This document shows positions 24,651 to 36,704 of a stretch of DNA of 64,000 bases, piece by piece. The translations under genes were made by a program, and so were the position numbers. The stretch lies in contig NZ_PDZR01000015.1 in assembly GCF_002891535.1 (NCBI RefSeq), forward strand, positions 1 to 64,000, read 5' to 3'. Below the pieces are notes generated by a model, which was not told the origin of the DNA, did no database searches, and was given only the letters and a program-made list of their open reading frames with translations. Origin of the DNA: Methylocella silvestris (lineage in GTDB: Bacteria > Pseudomonadota > Alphaproteobacteria > Rhizobiales > Beijerinckiaceae). Within the stretch, counting starts at the first letter, position 1; every line of letters begins with the position of its first letter.

Positions 24651-25823
24651 ATGTCTGATATTGTTATCGTGAGCGCGGCGCGCACCGCCGTCGGCGCATT
24701 CAACGGAGGCTTCGCGGCGGTCCCGGCGCATGAGCTTGGCGCGGCGGCCATCAAGGGCGCGCTGGAGCGGGCCGGCGTCGAGGCGGGTGAAGTCGACGAA
24801 GTCATTCTCGGGCAAGTGCTGACGGCGGGGCAAGGGCAGAATCCGGCGCGTCAGGCGTCGATGAAGGCCGGCGTGCCGCAGGAGCGCACGGCCTTCAACA
24901 TCAATCAGTTGTGCGGCTCGGGATTGCGCGCGGTCGCGCTCGGACTGCAGCAGATCGCCGGCGGCGACGCCAATATCATTGTCGCGGGCGGTCAGGAAAG
25001 CATGTCGCAGGCGCAGCACAGCGCCTATTTGCGCTCTGGCGTCAAGATGGGCGACCTCAAATTCGCCGACACCATGATCACCGACGGGCTGACGGACGCC
25101 TTCAACCGCTATCATATGGGTCAGACTGCCGAGAACATCGCCGCCAAATGGCAGCTGACCCGCGACGAACAGGATCGTTTCGCCGTCGCCTCGCAGAACA
25201 AGGCGGAGGCGGCGCAAAAAGGCGGCAAGTTCGACGAGGAAATCATCCCCTACACGATCAGCACCAAAAAGGGCGATATCGTCGTCGACAAGGATGAGTT
25301 CATCCGCATGGGCGCGACGCTTGAGGCGCTCGCCAAGCTGCGCCCAGCCTTCAACAAGGAAGGCAGCGTGACCGCCGGCAACGCCTCCGGCATCAACGAC
25401 GGCGCTGCGGCCGTGGTGCTGATGACCTCCGCCGAGGCGGCCAAGCGCGGCCTTGAGCCGCTGGGCCGCATCGCCTCGTGGGCGACGGCGGGCGTCGATC
25501 CGGCGATCATGGGCACGGGCCCCATTCCGGCTTCGCGCCGGGCGCTGGAAAAGGCCGGCTGGAAGGTTGCCGATCTTGATCTGATCGAGGCCAATGAGGC
25601 CTTCGCCGCGCAATCGCTGGCGGTCTGCAAGGATCTCGCGCTCGATCCCGACAAGGTCAACGTCAATGGCGGCGCGATTGCGATTGGCCATCCGATCGGC
25701 GCTTCGGGCGCCCGCGTGCTGGTCACCCTGCTGCATGAATTGCGTCGACGCAACGGCAAGAAGGGCCTCGCCACGCTTTGCATCGGCGGCGGCATGGGCA
25801 TCGCGCTGACCATCGAACGCTAA
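24651..25823 (+). CDS. phaA: Acetyl-CoA C-acetyltransferase (beta-ketothiolase)
   Basis: Condenses two acetyl-CoA to acetoacetyl-CoA, the first step of PHB synthesis. The 390-residue thiolase has the nucleophilic Cys88 in [11 protein letters not shown], His347 in [14 protein letters not shown] and the second catalytic Cys377 in [11 protein letters not shown]. The ATG at 24651 follows a perfect AAGGAGG at six bases; another ATG at 24645 is too close to that site to be used. phaB lies 180 bases downstream and phaR is divergent upstream, while the PHB synthase gene is not in this window. Confidence 0.97.
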   Translation: MSDIVIVSAARTAVGAFNGGFAAVPAHELGAAAIKGALERAGVEAGEVDEVILGQVLTAGQGQNPARQASMKAGVPQERTAFNINQLCGSGLRAVALGLQQIAGGDANIIVAGGQESMSQAQHSAYLRSGVKMGDLKFADTMITDGLTDAFNRYHMGQTAENIAAKWQLTRDEQDRFAVASQNKAEAAQKGGKFDEEIIPYTISTKKGDIVVDKDEFIRMGATLEALAKLRPAFNKEGSVTAGNASGINDGAAAVVLMTSAEAAKRGLEPLGRIASWATAGVDPAIMGTGPIPASRRALEKAGWKVADLDLIEANEAFAAQSLAVCKDLALDPDKVNVNGGAIAIGHPIGASGARVLVTLLHELRRRNGKKGLATLCIGGGMGIALTIER

Positions 25824-25834
25824 GACCTAAAGCG

Positions 25835-25860
25835 GCGAGGCGCTTGAAGACGCGCCTCGC
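25835..25860 (+). terminator. Hairpin after phaA
   Basis: A 9-bp perfect stem GCGAGGCGC/GCGCCTCGC with an 8-base loop, 12 bases past the phaA stop. No T-run follows directly; a TTTTTT lies about 40 bases on, next to GGGCGGC which can pair with GCCGC before it. It may weaken rather than stop transcription into phaB. Confidence 0.5.
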
Positions 25861-26003
25861 TGCTTCGGAGCCGCTTGACCAAAGTCCAGGGAAGGGCGGC
25901 TTTTTTGCGTTTTGGACCGAAGAGAATACGATTGACAGGCGGCGGCTGTTAAAGTGACGCATTAAAGAAAAACAGCGTGAAAGCTGGATTGGGGAGAACG
26001 GAA

Positions 26004-26729
26004 ATGGCGCGAGTGGCAGTAGTAAGCGGCGGATCGCGGGGAATAGGCGCGGCTGTCAGCACGGCTTTGAAGGCGGCTGGGTATTCTGTCGCGGCGACCT
26101 ATGCGGGCAATGACGCCGCCGCCACGAAATTCAAGGCGGAGACGGGTATCCCCGTCTACAAATGGGACGTCTCGAACTACAAGCAATGCGCCGAGGGTCT
26201 AAAGCAGGTGGAGGCGGATCTAGGTCCGGTTGACATCCTCGTCAACAACGCCGGCATCACCCGCGATTCGGCGTTCCATAAAATGACGCCGGAGCAATGG
26301 TTCGAGGTGATCAACACCAATCTGAACTCGCTGTTCAACATGACCCGTCCGGTCATCGAGGGCATGCGCGAGCGCGGCTTTGGGCGGATTGTCAATATTT
26401 CGTCGATCAACGGCCAGAAGGGCCAGTTCGGCCAGACCAATTATTCCGCGGCGAAAGCGGGCGACCTTGGCTTCACCAAGGCGCTGGCGCAGGAGAGCGC
26501 CGGCAAGGGCGTCACCGTGAACGCCATCTGCCCCGGTTATATCGGGACGGAAATGGTCAAGGCCGTGCCGAAGGAAGTCCTCGAAAAATCAATCCTGCCG
26601 CAGATCCCGGTGCGCCGGCTCGGCGAGCCCGAGGAGATCGCGCGCTGCGTCCTGTTCCTCGTGTCGGACGATGCGGGGTTCATCACCGGATCGACTCTGA
26701 GCGCCAACGGCGGCCAGTATATGGCGTGA
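26004..26729 (+). CDS. phaB: Acetoacetyl-CoA reductase
   Basis: Reduces acetoacetyl-CoA to (R)-3-hydroxybutyryl-CoA with NADPH, the second step of PHB synthesis. The 241-residue short-chain dehydrogenase has the nucleotide loop GGSRGIG, the NNAG strand, the catalytic Ser in IVNISSINGQKGQFGQ and Tyr-Lys in YSAAKAG. QKGQFGQTNY and GYIGTEMVKAVP are typical of PhaB. A GGGAG lies in front of the ATG. It has its own spacer from phaA and may have its own promoter. Confidence 0.96.
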   Translation: MARVAVVSGGSRGIGAAVSTALKAAGYSVAATYAGNDAAATKFKAETGIPVYKWDVSNYKQCAEGLKQVEADLGPVDILVNNAGITRDSAFHKMTPEQWFEVINTNLNSLFNMTRPVIEGMRERGFGRIVNISSINGQKGQFGQTNYSAAKAGDLGFTKALAQESAGKGVTVNAICPGYIGTEMVKAVPKEVLEKSILPQIPVRRLGEPEEIARCVLFLVSDDAGFITGSTLSANGGQYMA

Positions 26730-26910
26730 CGTTTTAGAGGAGCCGTCTTCGCCCGCGGGTCGCGCAGCAGCGCGGGAAGGGGGCTCCGGCAACAAAAATC
26801 TCCGCCGGCGCGGCTCAAGGCGCGATGCGTCGGCGAAGGTCAGCATTCAATCCTGCTTCTGGAGCGCCGATGCAGCGTAAACGGCCAGAATCCGCCGCCG
26901 TGGCGGCGCG

Positions 26911-28734
26911 ATGAGCGTAGGGACGGGCGGCCGGCGCCTTGAACGCCTGTTGCTTGCCGTGCTGACCCTTTATGGTCTGGCGCTCATTGTTCCGGATTTT
27001 TATCGGCTGGCGCGTCCGCTCGGCTCTTTCGGCTTCTTTGCAAACAATGACGGCCTGATTTTCGACGTGAAGGGACCCTTCGCGGAGGAGTCGGCGTCGC
27101 CGGCGTGGCAGGCGGGATTGCGGGTCGGCGATCGAATCGACTTGCCGAAGATGCGCTGCATTCCGGTCGATACGAACACTTGTGCGACCATGCTCGCGGC
27201 GCGCGGAGGCCAGCAACGGGTCATGCCGGGCCGGGTCGGCGCGCTTTGGCTGGCGGAAGGATCGCCCCGAGCGGGGGAGAGGATCGATCTTGCCGCGCGG
27301 ACGCCCCCGTCGAATTGGCTGCTAGACCTCATCGTCTTTCTCGACCAGGGCGCTGGCGCGCTTTTCCTCCTTGGCGCCGCATGGCTGGTGTGGATCCGGC
27401 CTGGACCGATGACCTGGGGCTTCTTCATCTATGCCGTCCAGTTCAATCCTGGACAGGAATTCGAATTTTACGCAAGACTTCAGCAATGGCCCGCGGCCTT
27501 GCTTGCGCAGGAAGTCGCCAGCGGCTTGTTCCAGGCGGCCGGGTACGCAGGCTTCATCCTCTTTGCCCTGCGCGCGCCGACAGGCCGCATCGAGACGCAA
27601 TGGCGGCCTCTCGAGCGCGCGCTGCCGGCTTTGACGATCGCTCTTGGCGCTATCTCCGTGCTCGCTGTCGGAAGCGCCTTTGGCTATCGGACAGAAGTGC
27701 TGACGCGGATCGTTTTGATCGCGGGTCTTTTCGTCAGCGTTCTTGTGCTCTTCATCCTGCTTGCGCGGCGAAAAGATCTCGAGCCGCAAGATTTCCAGCG
27801 TTTGCGCTGGGTGATCTGGGGCTGTCTCATTGGTCTTCCCGCCTGCGTGGTGGCGTCGCTTGCGCAGTCAACCTCGCTGATCGAATTCTCGCTCACGGAA
27901 GACGCGATCGGCTTGCTTTTCCTGATCAACGGCATTCTTGGCATATTCGTTGTCGAGGCGATCCGCCGGCCGAGGGTGATCAATGTCTCGATCCCGTTGC
28001 GGCGCGCCACCGTGCTGGGACTGTTGTTGAGCGCGCCGGCGCTGTTCCTGCACGGCCAGATCGAAGAGCTCCACGACTGGATCCACCTTCCGGCCTGGGC
28101 CTCGCTCGTGATCGCCTCCATTCTCCTTTTTGCAATTTCACGCCTGCATGAACATGGCGTGCGCCTCCTCGAAGGCCTGTTTGACCCTGACCGGCGCGGC
28201 GCGGAGGCGCGCTTTGCGCAAATGGAAAGAGCTATTCTTGCCGCAAGAAGCGCCGACGAAATCGATCGGCTTCTGACCGAGGGTCCGGCTCGCGCGCTCG
28301 CCCTCTCGTCGGCGGCCGTGTATCGCAGCGATGGCGACCAAATGCGGCGCTATGAAAACGGCGTCGGATGGACGCCGGAGATGGCGGTCGTGCTCGATCC
28401 GAACGCCCCCCTTCTGGCGGGAAAGACGATCGGTCCTTCCTTCGAGATCGATCCCGAACGGACGCGGCAGAGCGATTTTCCGCAAGGGCCGCAGCAGCCG
28501 GCGCTGGCGTTGCCTGTCGCCGACGCGCTGCGGTGCTTTGCCGTCGCGCTTTATGGCGCGCAGACGTCTGGCGCCAGTCTCGATGGCGCTGATCGCCATG
28601 CGCTCGAAAAGCTTGCGGCGGCGGCCTCCGCCGCTTATGCGCGGGTCGAACGCGAAGCGCTCCGCGCGCGAATCGCCGCGCTTGAAACGCAGGCGTCCAC
28701 CGGGACGGCTCCGGCCTCGGGAGCGCTAGGCTGA
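26911..28734 (+). CDS. Orphan membrane sensor-like protein: PDZ-like loop, multi-helix core, GAF-like tail
   Basis: A 607-residue inner-membrane protein. A first helix (about 13-33) is followed by a roughly 100-residue outer loop with a PDZ-like string SPAWQAGLRVGDRIDLP and CxxxxxxxC. About eight or nine further helices span residues 135-410, and a cytoplasmic GAF-like part fills the rest (from about AEARFAQMERAILAARSADE). The layout recalls ComP-like sensor kinases, but the protein ends without histidine-kinase boxes or any other output domain. No response regulator is adjacent. It may sense and signal through a partner, or be a truncated kinase. Start at 26911 is the first ATG; the family is not known to me. 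Confidence 0.7.
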   Translation: MSVGTGGRRLERLLLAVLTLYGLALIVPDFYRLARPLGSFGFFANNDGLIFDVKGPFAEESASPAWQAGLRVGDRIDLPKMRCIPVDTNTCATMLAARGGQQRVMPGRVGALWLAEGSPRAGERIDLAARTPPSNWLLDLIVFLDQGAGALFLLGAAWLVWIRPGPMTWGFFIYAVQFNPGQEFEFYARLQQWPAALLAQEVASGLFQAAGYAGFILFALRAPTGRIETQWRPLERALPALTIALGAISVLAVGSAFGYRTEVLTRIVLIAGLFVSVLVLFILLARRKDLEPQDFQRLRWVIWGCLIGLPACVVASLAQSTSLIEFSLTEDAIGLLFLINGILGIFVVEAIRRPRVINVSIPLRRATVLGLLLSAPALFLHGQIEELHDWIHLPAWASLVIASILLFAISRLHEHGVRLLEGLFDPDRRGAEARFAQMERAILAARSADEIDRLLTEGPARALALSSAAVYRSDGDQMRRYENGVGWTPEMAVVLDPNAPLLAGKTIGPSFEIDPERTRQSDFPQGPQQPALALPVADALRCFAVALYGAQTSGASLDGADRHALEKLAAAASAAYARVEREALRARIAALETQASTGTAPASGALG

Positions 28735-28758
28735 CTGGGCGGCTCGCTGCGGCAAAGT

Positions 28759-28785
28759 AAGCGCCCGGCGCGGGTCCGGGCGCTT
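28759..28785. terminator. Bidirectional hairpin between convergent genes
   Basis: A 10-bp perfect stem AAGCGCCCGG/CCGGGCGCTT with a seven-base loop, located between the convergent ends of the membrane sensor-like gene and thiC. T-runs are short on both sides, so termination may be moderate. Confidence 0.6.
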
Positions 28786-28790
28786 CTCAA

Positions 28791-31784
<2,994 letters not shown>

Positions 31785-31854
31785 ATCAAATTCACGCGCT
31801 CCCGCAGAAGCGGGAACGGCGCGAACCAACGAGACAATCTGGAGGGAGGATCAA

Positions 31855-32862
31855 ATGGCGAAGGCCATATTCGTCGAAGCCGGTGGCGGGTTTGACCACG
31901 TGGTGGTTGGCGCGAGCGAGGCCGCCGCGCCAAAGAGCGGCGAAATAACCGTAAAACTGCATGCCTGCTCGCTGAACTACCATGACTACGTGGTTGTGAG
32001 CGGCGTTTGGGGGCCGTCCGAGCGGCGCATTCCGATGGCCGACGGCGCCGGCGAAGTCTCCGCCGTCGGCCCCGATGTGACCGAATTCGCCGTTGGCGAT
32101 CATGTCGTCAGCACCTTCTTTCCGACCTGGCTCAGCGACGCGCCGATCGTCGACAGCTTCGCCACGGTTCCCGGCGACGGCGTCGATGGCTACGCGCGCG
32201 AGATTGTCACGCTCCCGGCGACGGCCTTCACCCATGCGCCGAAAGGCTACAGCCACGCCGAGGCGGCGACCTTGACCACTGCCGGCCTGACGGCGTGGCG
32301 CGCGCTCTTTGTCGACGACAGGCTCAAACCCGGAGACATCGTTCTTGTGCAGGGGACCGGCGGCGTCTCGATCTTCGCGCTGCAATTTGCAAAGCTTGCG
32401 GGCGCGAGCGTCATCGCAACGTCATCGAGCGATGAAAAACTCGAACGGCTCAAGGCGATGGGCGCGGATCATGTGATCAACTACAAGACTGACGCGGCCT
32501 GGGGGGAGACGGCGCGCAAGCTCACGGGCGGGCGCGGCGTCGACCACGTCGTCGAGGTCGGCGGCCCGGCGACGCTCGAACAATCCATGGCGGCCGCGCG
32601 CGTCGGCGGCCTTATTTCGGTGATCGGCATCCTGACCGGCGTCGCCGGCGAGTTCCCGCTGCTGCCGGCGCTGGTCCGGCAATTGCGCCTGCAGGGGTTG
32701 ATCGTCGGCAGCCGCAAGCATCAAATCGAGATGATTCGCGCCATCGACGCCACCGGCATGAAGCCGGTCATCGACAAAAGCTTTGCGCTGGAGGAAATCG
32801 TCGCGGCCTTTCGCCATCAGGAAAGCAACAGACATTTCGGCAAGATCTGCTTGAGCTTTTGA
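31855..32862 (+). CDS. Zinc-independent NAD(P)-dependent alcohol dehydrogenase (MDR family)
   Basis: A 335-residue medium-chain dehydrogenase/reductase. The substrate domain begins near LHACSLNYHDYVVVSGVWGP, followed by MADGAGEVSAVGPDV. The Rossmann fold has GDIVLVQGTGGVSIFALQFA with the nucleotide-binding GTGGVS. The structural zinc cysteine cluster is missing, so it belongs with the quinone-oxidoreductase-like or zinc-poor alcohol dehydrogenases. The substrate cannot be read. A strong GGAGGGAGGA precedes the ATG. It is probably co-transcribed with the deaminase. Confidence 0.9.
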   Translation: MAKAIFVEAGGGFDHVVVGASEAAAPKSGEITVKLHACSLNYHDYVVVSGVWGPSERRIPMADGAGEVSAVGPDVTEFAVGDHVVSTFFPTWLSDAPIVDSFATVPGDGVDGYAREIVTLPATAFTHAPKGYSHAEAATLTTAGLTAWRALFVDDRLKPGDIVLVQGTGGVSIFALQFAKLAGASVIATSSSDEKLERLKAMGADHVINYKTDAAWGETARKLTGGRGVDHVVEVGGPATLEQSMAAARVGGLISVIGILTGVAGEFPLLPALVRQLRLQGLIVGSRKHQIEMIRAIDATGMKPVIDKSFALEEIVAAFRHQESNRHFGKICLSF

Positions 32863-32892
32863 TGGTGCCGGGCGTGGCCCGCCGCCCGGCTT

Positions 32893-33606
32893 TCACATGA
32901 GGAGGAGGAAGATCGGCGCGATCAACGCGGTCGCGACCGCGTTCAGCCCCATCGCGATGCCCGAAAACGTGCCGGCGACGGAATCCACGCTAAAGGCGCG
33001 GGCGGTGCCGATGCCGTGCGACACGAGGCCAACGGCAAACCCGCGCGCGGCGAAGTTGCGGATGCGCATGGCGTTCATCAGGGGCGTCACCATGACTGCT
33101 CCGATGATGCCTGTGGAGATCACCAGCACGGCGGTGAGGGCCGGAACGCCGCCGAGCTGCTCGGAGATCGCCATGGCTACCGCCGCGGTCACCGATTTCG
33201 GCGCGAGCGAGGCGAGAATATCGCGCGGCAATCCGAACGCAAGCGCGATCGCCAGCGTCGACACAAGGGCCGTCGCCGATCCGACGAGGAGAGCTGCGGC
33301 CATCGGCAGCAGATTGCGCCGCACCAGCGGCCAGTTGCGATAGAGCGGCAAGGCGAGCGCGACCGTCGCCGGCCCCAGCAGAAAATGCACGAATTGCGCG
33401 CCGTTGAAATAGACCTTGTAGTCGGTTCCGGTCAGCATCAGCAGCGTCGCGACAAAGATGACGGCGATCAGCACCGGATTGGCCAGCGGGTTGCGATTCG
33501 TAAGACGCGACAGCGCGTCCGCCGCCAGAAAGGCGAGCAGGGTGATGCTCAGCCACAAAAGCGGCGTCGTCGAAAGATAGACCCAAAGGTTGAAGGGCGC
33601 CGTCAT
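32893..33606 (-). CDS. lrgB: LrgB family membrane protein
   Basis: A 237-residue polytopic inner-membrane protein of the CidB/LrgB family, which pairs with the holin-like LrgA/CidA; members influence murein hydrolase activity and, in some bacteria, export of small organic acids. Characteristic strings are LLGPATVALALPLYRN and PKSVTAAVAMAISEQLGGVP, with about seven helices. The ATG overlaps the stop of the LrgA gene. Downstream end is 30 bases from the convergent oxidoreductase gene. Confidence 0.93.
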   Translation of the reverse strand: MTAPFNLWVYLSTTPLLWLSITLLAFLAADALSRLTNRNPLANPVLIAVIFVATLLMLTGTDYKVYFNGAQFVHFLLGPATVALALPLYRNWPLVRRNLLPMAAALLVGSATALVSTLAIALAFGLPRDILASLAPKSVTAAVAMAISEQLGGVPALTAVLVISTGIIGAVMVTPLMNAMRIRNFAARGFAVGLVSHGIGTARAFSVDSVAGTFSGIAMGLNAVATALIAPIFLLLM

Positions 33607-33995
33607 GGCTTCGCCTCCCCGGCGGCCCCGTCGACCCAGCGGGCGACAGCGAGGAAGACAAGAACAGTGACGATGAGCGTGATCGCCGTCGATCCGATCA
33701 GAACGACCGCGATGGCGAGACCGTGATCTTCGATCAGCTTGAGGTGTTGCACCACGCCGACCCCGGCCGGCACGAACAGCAGCGCGAGATTTTGCAAAAG
33801 CCCGTCGGAAACGCGCCCGACGTCGCTTTCGCCGACCGCCGCCCGATCGGTTCCGCTGACGCGCTGGTAAAGCTGCAGGCTGGCGAAAAGCAGAACGAGG
33901 CCGAGCACGGGGCCGGGCACCGGCAACGCCAGAGCGCGCGAAAACGCCTCGCCCGCAAGCTGGCATAAAAGGAGCAAGACGAATCCGCGCACCAT
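33603..33995 (-). CDS. lrgA: CidA/LrgA family holin-like protein
   Basis: A 130-residue protein with four predicted helices. FVLLLLCQLAGEAFSRALALPVPGPVLGLVLLF is distributed across helices 1 and 2 with the family-typical PGPVLGLVLL, and LLFVPAGVGVVQHL marks helix 3. It is the holin-like partner of LrgB, and the two overlap by four bases (ATGA). The ATG at 33995 follows GGGGAG; upstream in-frame codons have no membrane character. Confidence 0.9.
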   Translation of the reverse strand: MVRGFVLLLLCQLAGEAFSRALALPVPGPVLGLVLLFASLQLYQRVSGTDRAAVGESDVGRVSDGLLQNLALLFVPAGVGVVQHLKLIEDHGLAIAVVLIGSTAITLIVTVLVFLAVARWVDGAAGEAKP

Positions 33996-34253
33996 GGCAG
34001 GCGCTCCCCTCTTTGCGCCCGCCGACCGGAGCGGGACTTTGGCTGCGTTAAAACGTGAGGATCCTTGTGTCGCGGGCAAGCGATGTTTAAAGAACGCAGC
34101 TTGGCGAAAGCCGCATGTAACGCCAGCGCGCCATCGCGGACGGAGCGCGCAATATAGCAGCTGCGCCGTCCGCGCCGATAGGCTCGCAAGGCGCGATGGC
34201 GCTCATTTTCAGGGCCGTCGTTGATGAAATTAAAGCGGGTCAGCTGATTGCCG

Positions 34254-34640
34254 ATGGCGGAAACGTTTCCGGAGAAATACGCGGCGGCATTGCGCGACTG
34301 GGCGCCGATCGCGCTCTGGATCGCGGCTTTCGCTATTGCCGATCGCTGGTTCGACCTCCCGATCGTCTTTTCGGCTCCTGCGGCGTTTCTCGGCGCCCTC
34401 ATCTACGGCTATTTTGCCCGCGAGCGATCGAAGCGCCGAAGGGCCGATTTGATGGAGGAAGCCGCCGCCGCCTGGGAGGAGGTCGAAGCCGCCGCGCGTG
34501 ACGTCCAGGAAGCCGAGAGCACAAGCGCCGCGGCCGCGGTGATCGCGCAGCGCGGCGAGGCTTATGCCGCTGCGCTCGATCGATCGGCGATCGTGGCCCG
34601 GCGGCTCGCCGATTACGACGCGCGTCGCAAGGGTGGTTGA
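34254..34640 (+). CDS. Hypothetical protein with two membrane segments and a coiled coil
   Basis: A 128-residue protein. Two hydrophobic helices (about residues 17-31 and 38-53) are followed by a basic RSKRRRADL stretch and a long Ala/Glu-rich helix (about 65-115) likely to form a coiled coil on the cytoplasmic side. Family unknown to me. The start is taken at the ATG at 34254; a TTG two codons earlier is possible. It stands between divergent lrgA and convergent RMD1 genes. Confidence 0.6.
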   Translation: MAETFPEKYAAALRDWAPIALWIAAFAIADRWFDLPIVFSAPAAFLGALIYGYFARERSKRRRADLMEEAAAAWEEVEAAARDVQEAESTSAAAAVIAQRGEAYAAALDRSAIVARRLADYDARRKGG

Positions 34641-34702
34641 ATGTGAGGCGGCCCGCCGTAAAACCTCCGGCCGCGGGGAACCTGCAAAGGACGACGCGAA
34701 GC

Positions 34703-35527
34703 TTAGTGCGGCCTGAAAAAGATTAGCTGGCCGATGGTTAGAAGAATCTCGGCGACGATCAGGATGACGATCGTCGCCTCGAGCCGCGTCGCGCGGTCGG
34801 CGTCGAGGATGTCGGTCAGGATTCGCGCGGTCTCGACGATCATGTCGAGCTTGTTCTTCAAGGTTTCGGCGCGTTCCTTCAGCTCATATTCGTCTTCGAG
34901 GCGCGCGTAGAGGCGCTCAAGATCGGGCCGGTCCCAAAGAACGTCGGGCTTTTCCTCGACGGCGACCCGGCCTGAGACGCGATGCTGCACCAGCAGCGTC
35001 TGTCCGATCAGCTTCAGCATGGACCGGCGCCTCCAGGGTGGCCGTCCTGTGCGGGCGAGGCTCGCCGCAAAGGGTTCGACGATGTCGAACACAGCGTTGA
35101 CCTCGCGCTCATCGCGTCCGAGCGAGACGCTTTTGGCGAGCGCGTCGGCGACGACGAGAAGGCGCTCCGGCGCCGCGTCCTTCATCGCGATCGAGCCCGC
35201 GGGTTCGATCCTGTCGTCGAACTGGGGCGCGATTTCGAGGACGACCATTTCATCGTCGATGTGTTCGTGCCGTCCCGAAACGCGCAGTTTCACCTGCGTC
35301 AGGACATCGTCTTCCTCCAGCGGCGAGAGGCCGATCATGACGGCGACGCCGAAGCGGTAGAGCGCGACGAGGCCGTTGGCGCCGGCGTGGAAGGCGAGCG
35401 GATTTGTCGAGATTGTGTCGGAGCGCTCGAGCCCGGCGGCGTCGATGCGGTCGCCGAGCAGGAGGGCTCGGGCGGTCAAGCGGCGCACATCCGCGGCGGC
35501 GGGGAGGGGTCGATCAGAATTGGTCAT
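34703..35527 (-). CDS. RMD1/DUF155 family protein
   Basis: A 274-residue protein of the RMD1/YagE (DUF155) family. It has the family pattern FHAGANGLVALYRFGVAVMIGL, the central helical part with LLVVADALAKSVSL and ERLYARLEDEYELKERAETL, and a single C-terminal membrane anchor at about 250-270 (ATIVILIVAEILLTIGQLIF). Eukaryotic members sit in mitochondrial membranes and are needed for mitochondrial translation or cytoskeletal functions; the bacterial role is unknown. Confidence 0.87.
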   Translation of the reverse strand: MTNSDRPLPAAADVRRLTARALLLGDRIDAAGLERSDTISTNPLAFHAGANGLVALYRFGVAVMIGLSPLEEDDVLTQVKLRVSGRHEHIDDEMVVLEIAPQFDDRIEPAGSIAMKDAAPERLLVVADALAKSVSLGRDEREVNAVFDIVEPFAASLARTGRPPWRRRSMLKLIGQTLLVQHRVSGRVAVEEKPDVLWDRPDLERLYARLEDEYELKERAETLKNKLDMIVETARILTDILDADRATRLEATIVILIVAEILLTIGQLIFFRPH

Positions 35528-35742
35528 GACTTGAGCCTAGCGCTCTTTCCGGCCGGATGAAATCGTCCGACGATTCAGAAATAACGCCAGATCAATGGTT
35601 TGAAGAGACGCCGCCGGCGCAGGCCTTTTGCGAACGCCGACGCCTCCGCCACCTGAGCGGCGCGATTGTCCAAAGCAGTAGCGGTATTACATGACATTTT
35701 TGTGCGGCGCGCAATTGCATCGGCGCTCAAGGTCGCTTTGCT

Positions 35743-36477
35743 TCATTCCGTCGCCCCCAATCGCCGCGCGAGATCGCTGATGTCGGCGGCGACGAAGTCC
35801 GTCTGGATCTCCGGCGCACGCTCGCCCTTTCCGCCGGGTCCGAACTCGAGCGGCCGGGCGATATGCGCGGTCCTGAGGCCGCAGGCGGCCGCAGCGGCAA
35901 GATCATCGCTGTGCGCGGCGACCATCAAACAGGCCGACGGCGGCAAGTCTAACGCTGCCGCGGCGCTGAGATAAACCTCCGGCGCCGGCTTGTAGGCGCA
36001 GGCGATCTCTGCGCCGAGGATGGCGTCGAAGGGAAAGCCGTTGCGGCGCGCCAGCGCCACGAGAAGCGAAATATTGCCGTTCGACACCGGCGCGATCAGG
36101 AACGCCTCACGCAAGGCACCGAGCCCAGCCGCGACGTCCGGCCATGCGTCGAGCCGGCGCCAGGCGAGATTGAGTTCACCCAGCGCGGCCTCGGGGGCTC
36201 CGCCAAGGCCAAAGCGCGGCAGAATGCGATCGAGGTTGCGGCGATGGATCAGATCGAGCTTGGCGAAGGCGATCCGCCCGGAGCGGACTTCTTCCATGCC
36301 GGTCTGGTACTCGCCGCGCCAGGCGTCGGCGAAGGCCGGCCAATCGAGGCGATAGCCAAGCGGCGCCAGAAGGGCTTCGGCCTCCCGCGCGACGCCGCCG
36401 CGCCAATCGACCAGCGTGCCGAAGACGTCGAAAAAGAGCGCCTTGACGTTTAAATTGAGCGGCGTCGCGTCGGACAC
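35743..36477 (-). CDS. HAD hydrolase, haloacid dehalogenase type II
   Basis: A 244-residue HAD-superfamily enzyme. Motif I is FFDVFGTLVDWRGGV with the nucleophilic Asp; ISLL preceded by PVSNGN is motif II; Lys of CAYKPAPEVY is motif III; and MVAAHSDDLAAAAACGL is motif IV. The FDVFGT..VDW and APVSNGN strings are those of L-2-haloacid dehalogenases, which hydrolyse 2-haloalkanoates, but substrates of such genes are often unknown. A GTG at 36477 is used as the start because it leads straight into the domain. The longer frame would run into the ilv promoter and leader and is unlikely. Confidence 0.87.
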   Translation of the reverse strand: MSDATPLNLNVKALFFDVFGTLVDWRGGVAREAEALLAPLGYRLDWPAFADAWRGEYQTGMEEVRSGRIAFAKLDLIHRRNLDRILPRFGLGGAPEAALGELNLAWRRLDAWPDVAAGLGALREAFLIAPVSNGNISLLVALARRNGFPFDAILGAEIACAYKPAPEVYLSAAAALDLPPSACLMVAAHSDDLAAAAACGLRTAHIARPLEFGPGGKGERAPEIQTDFVAADISDLARRLGATE

Positions 36478-36547
36478 GAAAAATCCCCGAAAGCTGGCGG
36501 CCTTAACGCTTAGCGCCGGGGCGGATCGGCCGCGCGCGGAAAGATCA

Positions 36548-36576
36548 TTGACGCCAAGCCGGCCCTCGGCTATAGA
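36548..36576 (+). promoter_or_regulatory. Promoter of the ilv operon
   Basis: TTGACG at 36548-36553, a 17-base spacer, and TATAGA at 36571-36576: a near-consensus housekeeping promoter. Transcription would begin near 36583, about 20 bases before the leader peptide start codon. Confidence 0.75.
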
Positions 36577-36601
36577 CCGGCCTCCTATTTGAGGAATAAA
36601 C

Positions 36602-36652
36602 GTGAAGTTTTCTCTCATCGTAACTTGCGCGTCGGGGTCGGGACGGAGATAA
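36602..36652 (+). CDS. ilv attenuator leader peptide (16 codons)
   Basis: A GTG start behind GAGGA opens MKFSLIVTCASGSGRR and stops at TAA. The run Leu-Ile-Val (CTC ATC GTA) matches the end products of the downstream ilvB-ilvN operon, so scarcity of any of the three charged tRNAs would stall the ribosome here. A hairpin CGGAG-ATAAA-CTCCG begins within the last codons, TCGGGAC at 36638-36644 can pair with GTCCCGA at 36678-36684, and a U-run terminator follows at 36684-36704. This is the layout of a classical translational attenuator. Confidence 0.8.
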   Translation: MKFSLIVTCASGSGRR

Positions 36653-36683
36653 ACTCCGAGTTCCCGAGCTGGCGCGCGTCCCG

Positions 36684-36704
36684 AGGCCCTTAGGGGCCTT
36701 TTTT
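36684..36704 (+). terminator. Attenuator terminator of the ilv operon
   Basis: Stem AGGCCC/GGGCCT with a four-base loop TTAG, followed by a run of T. It lies between the leader peptide and ilvB on the coding strand and is followed by no other gene end, so its role must be regulatory. Confidence 0.82.

Noticed and set aside
24588-25736. A 382-codon open frame antisense to phaA
   Set aside because: No ribosome-binding site or motif; phaA has all its catalytic residues on the other strand.
36477-36618. Longer start for the HAD hydrolase gene
   Set aside because: It would run through the ilv promoter and leader peptide, and its extra residues do not resemble the family.
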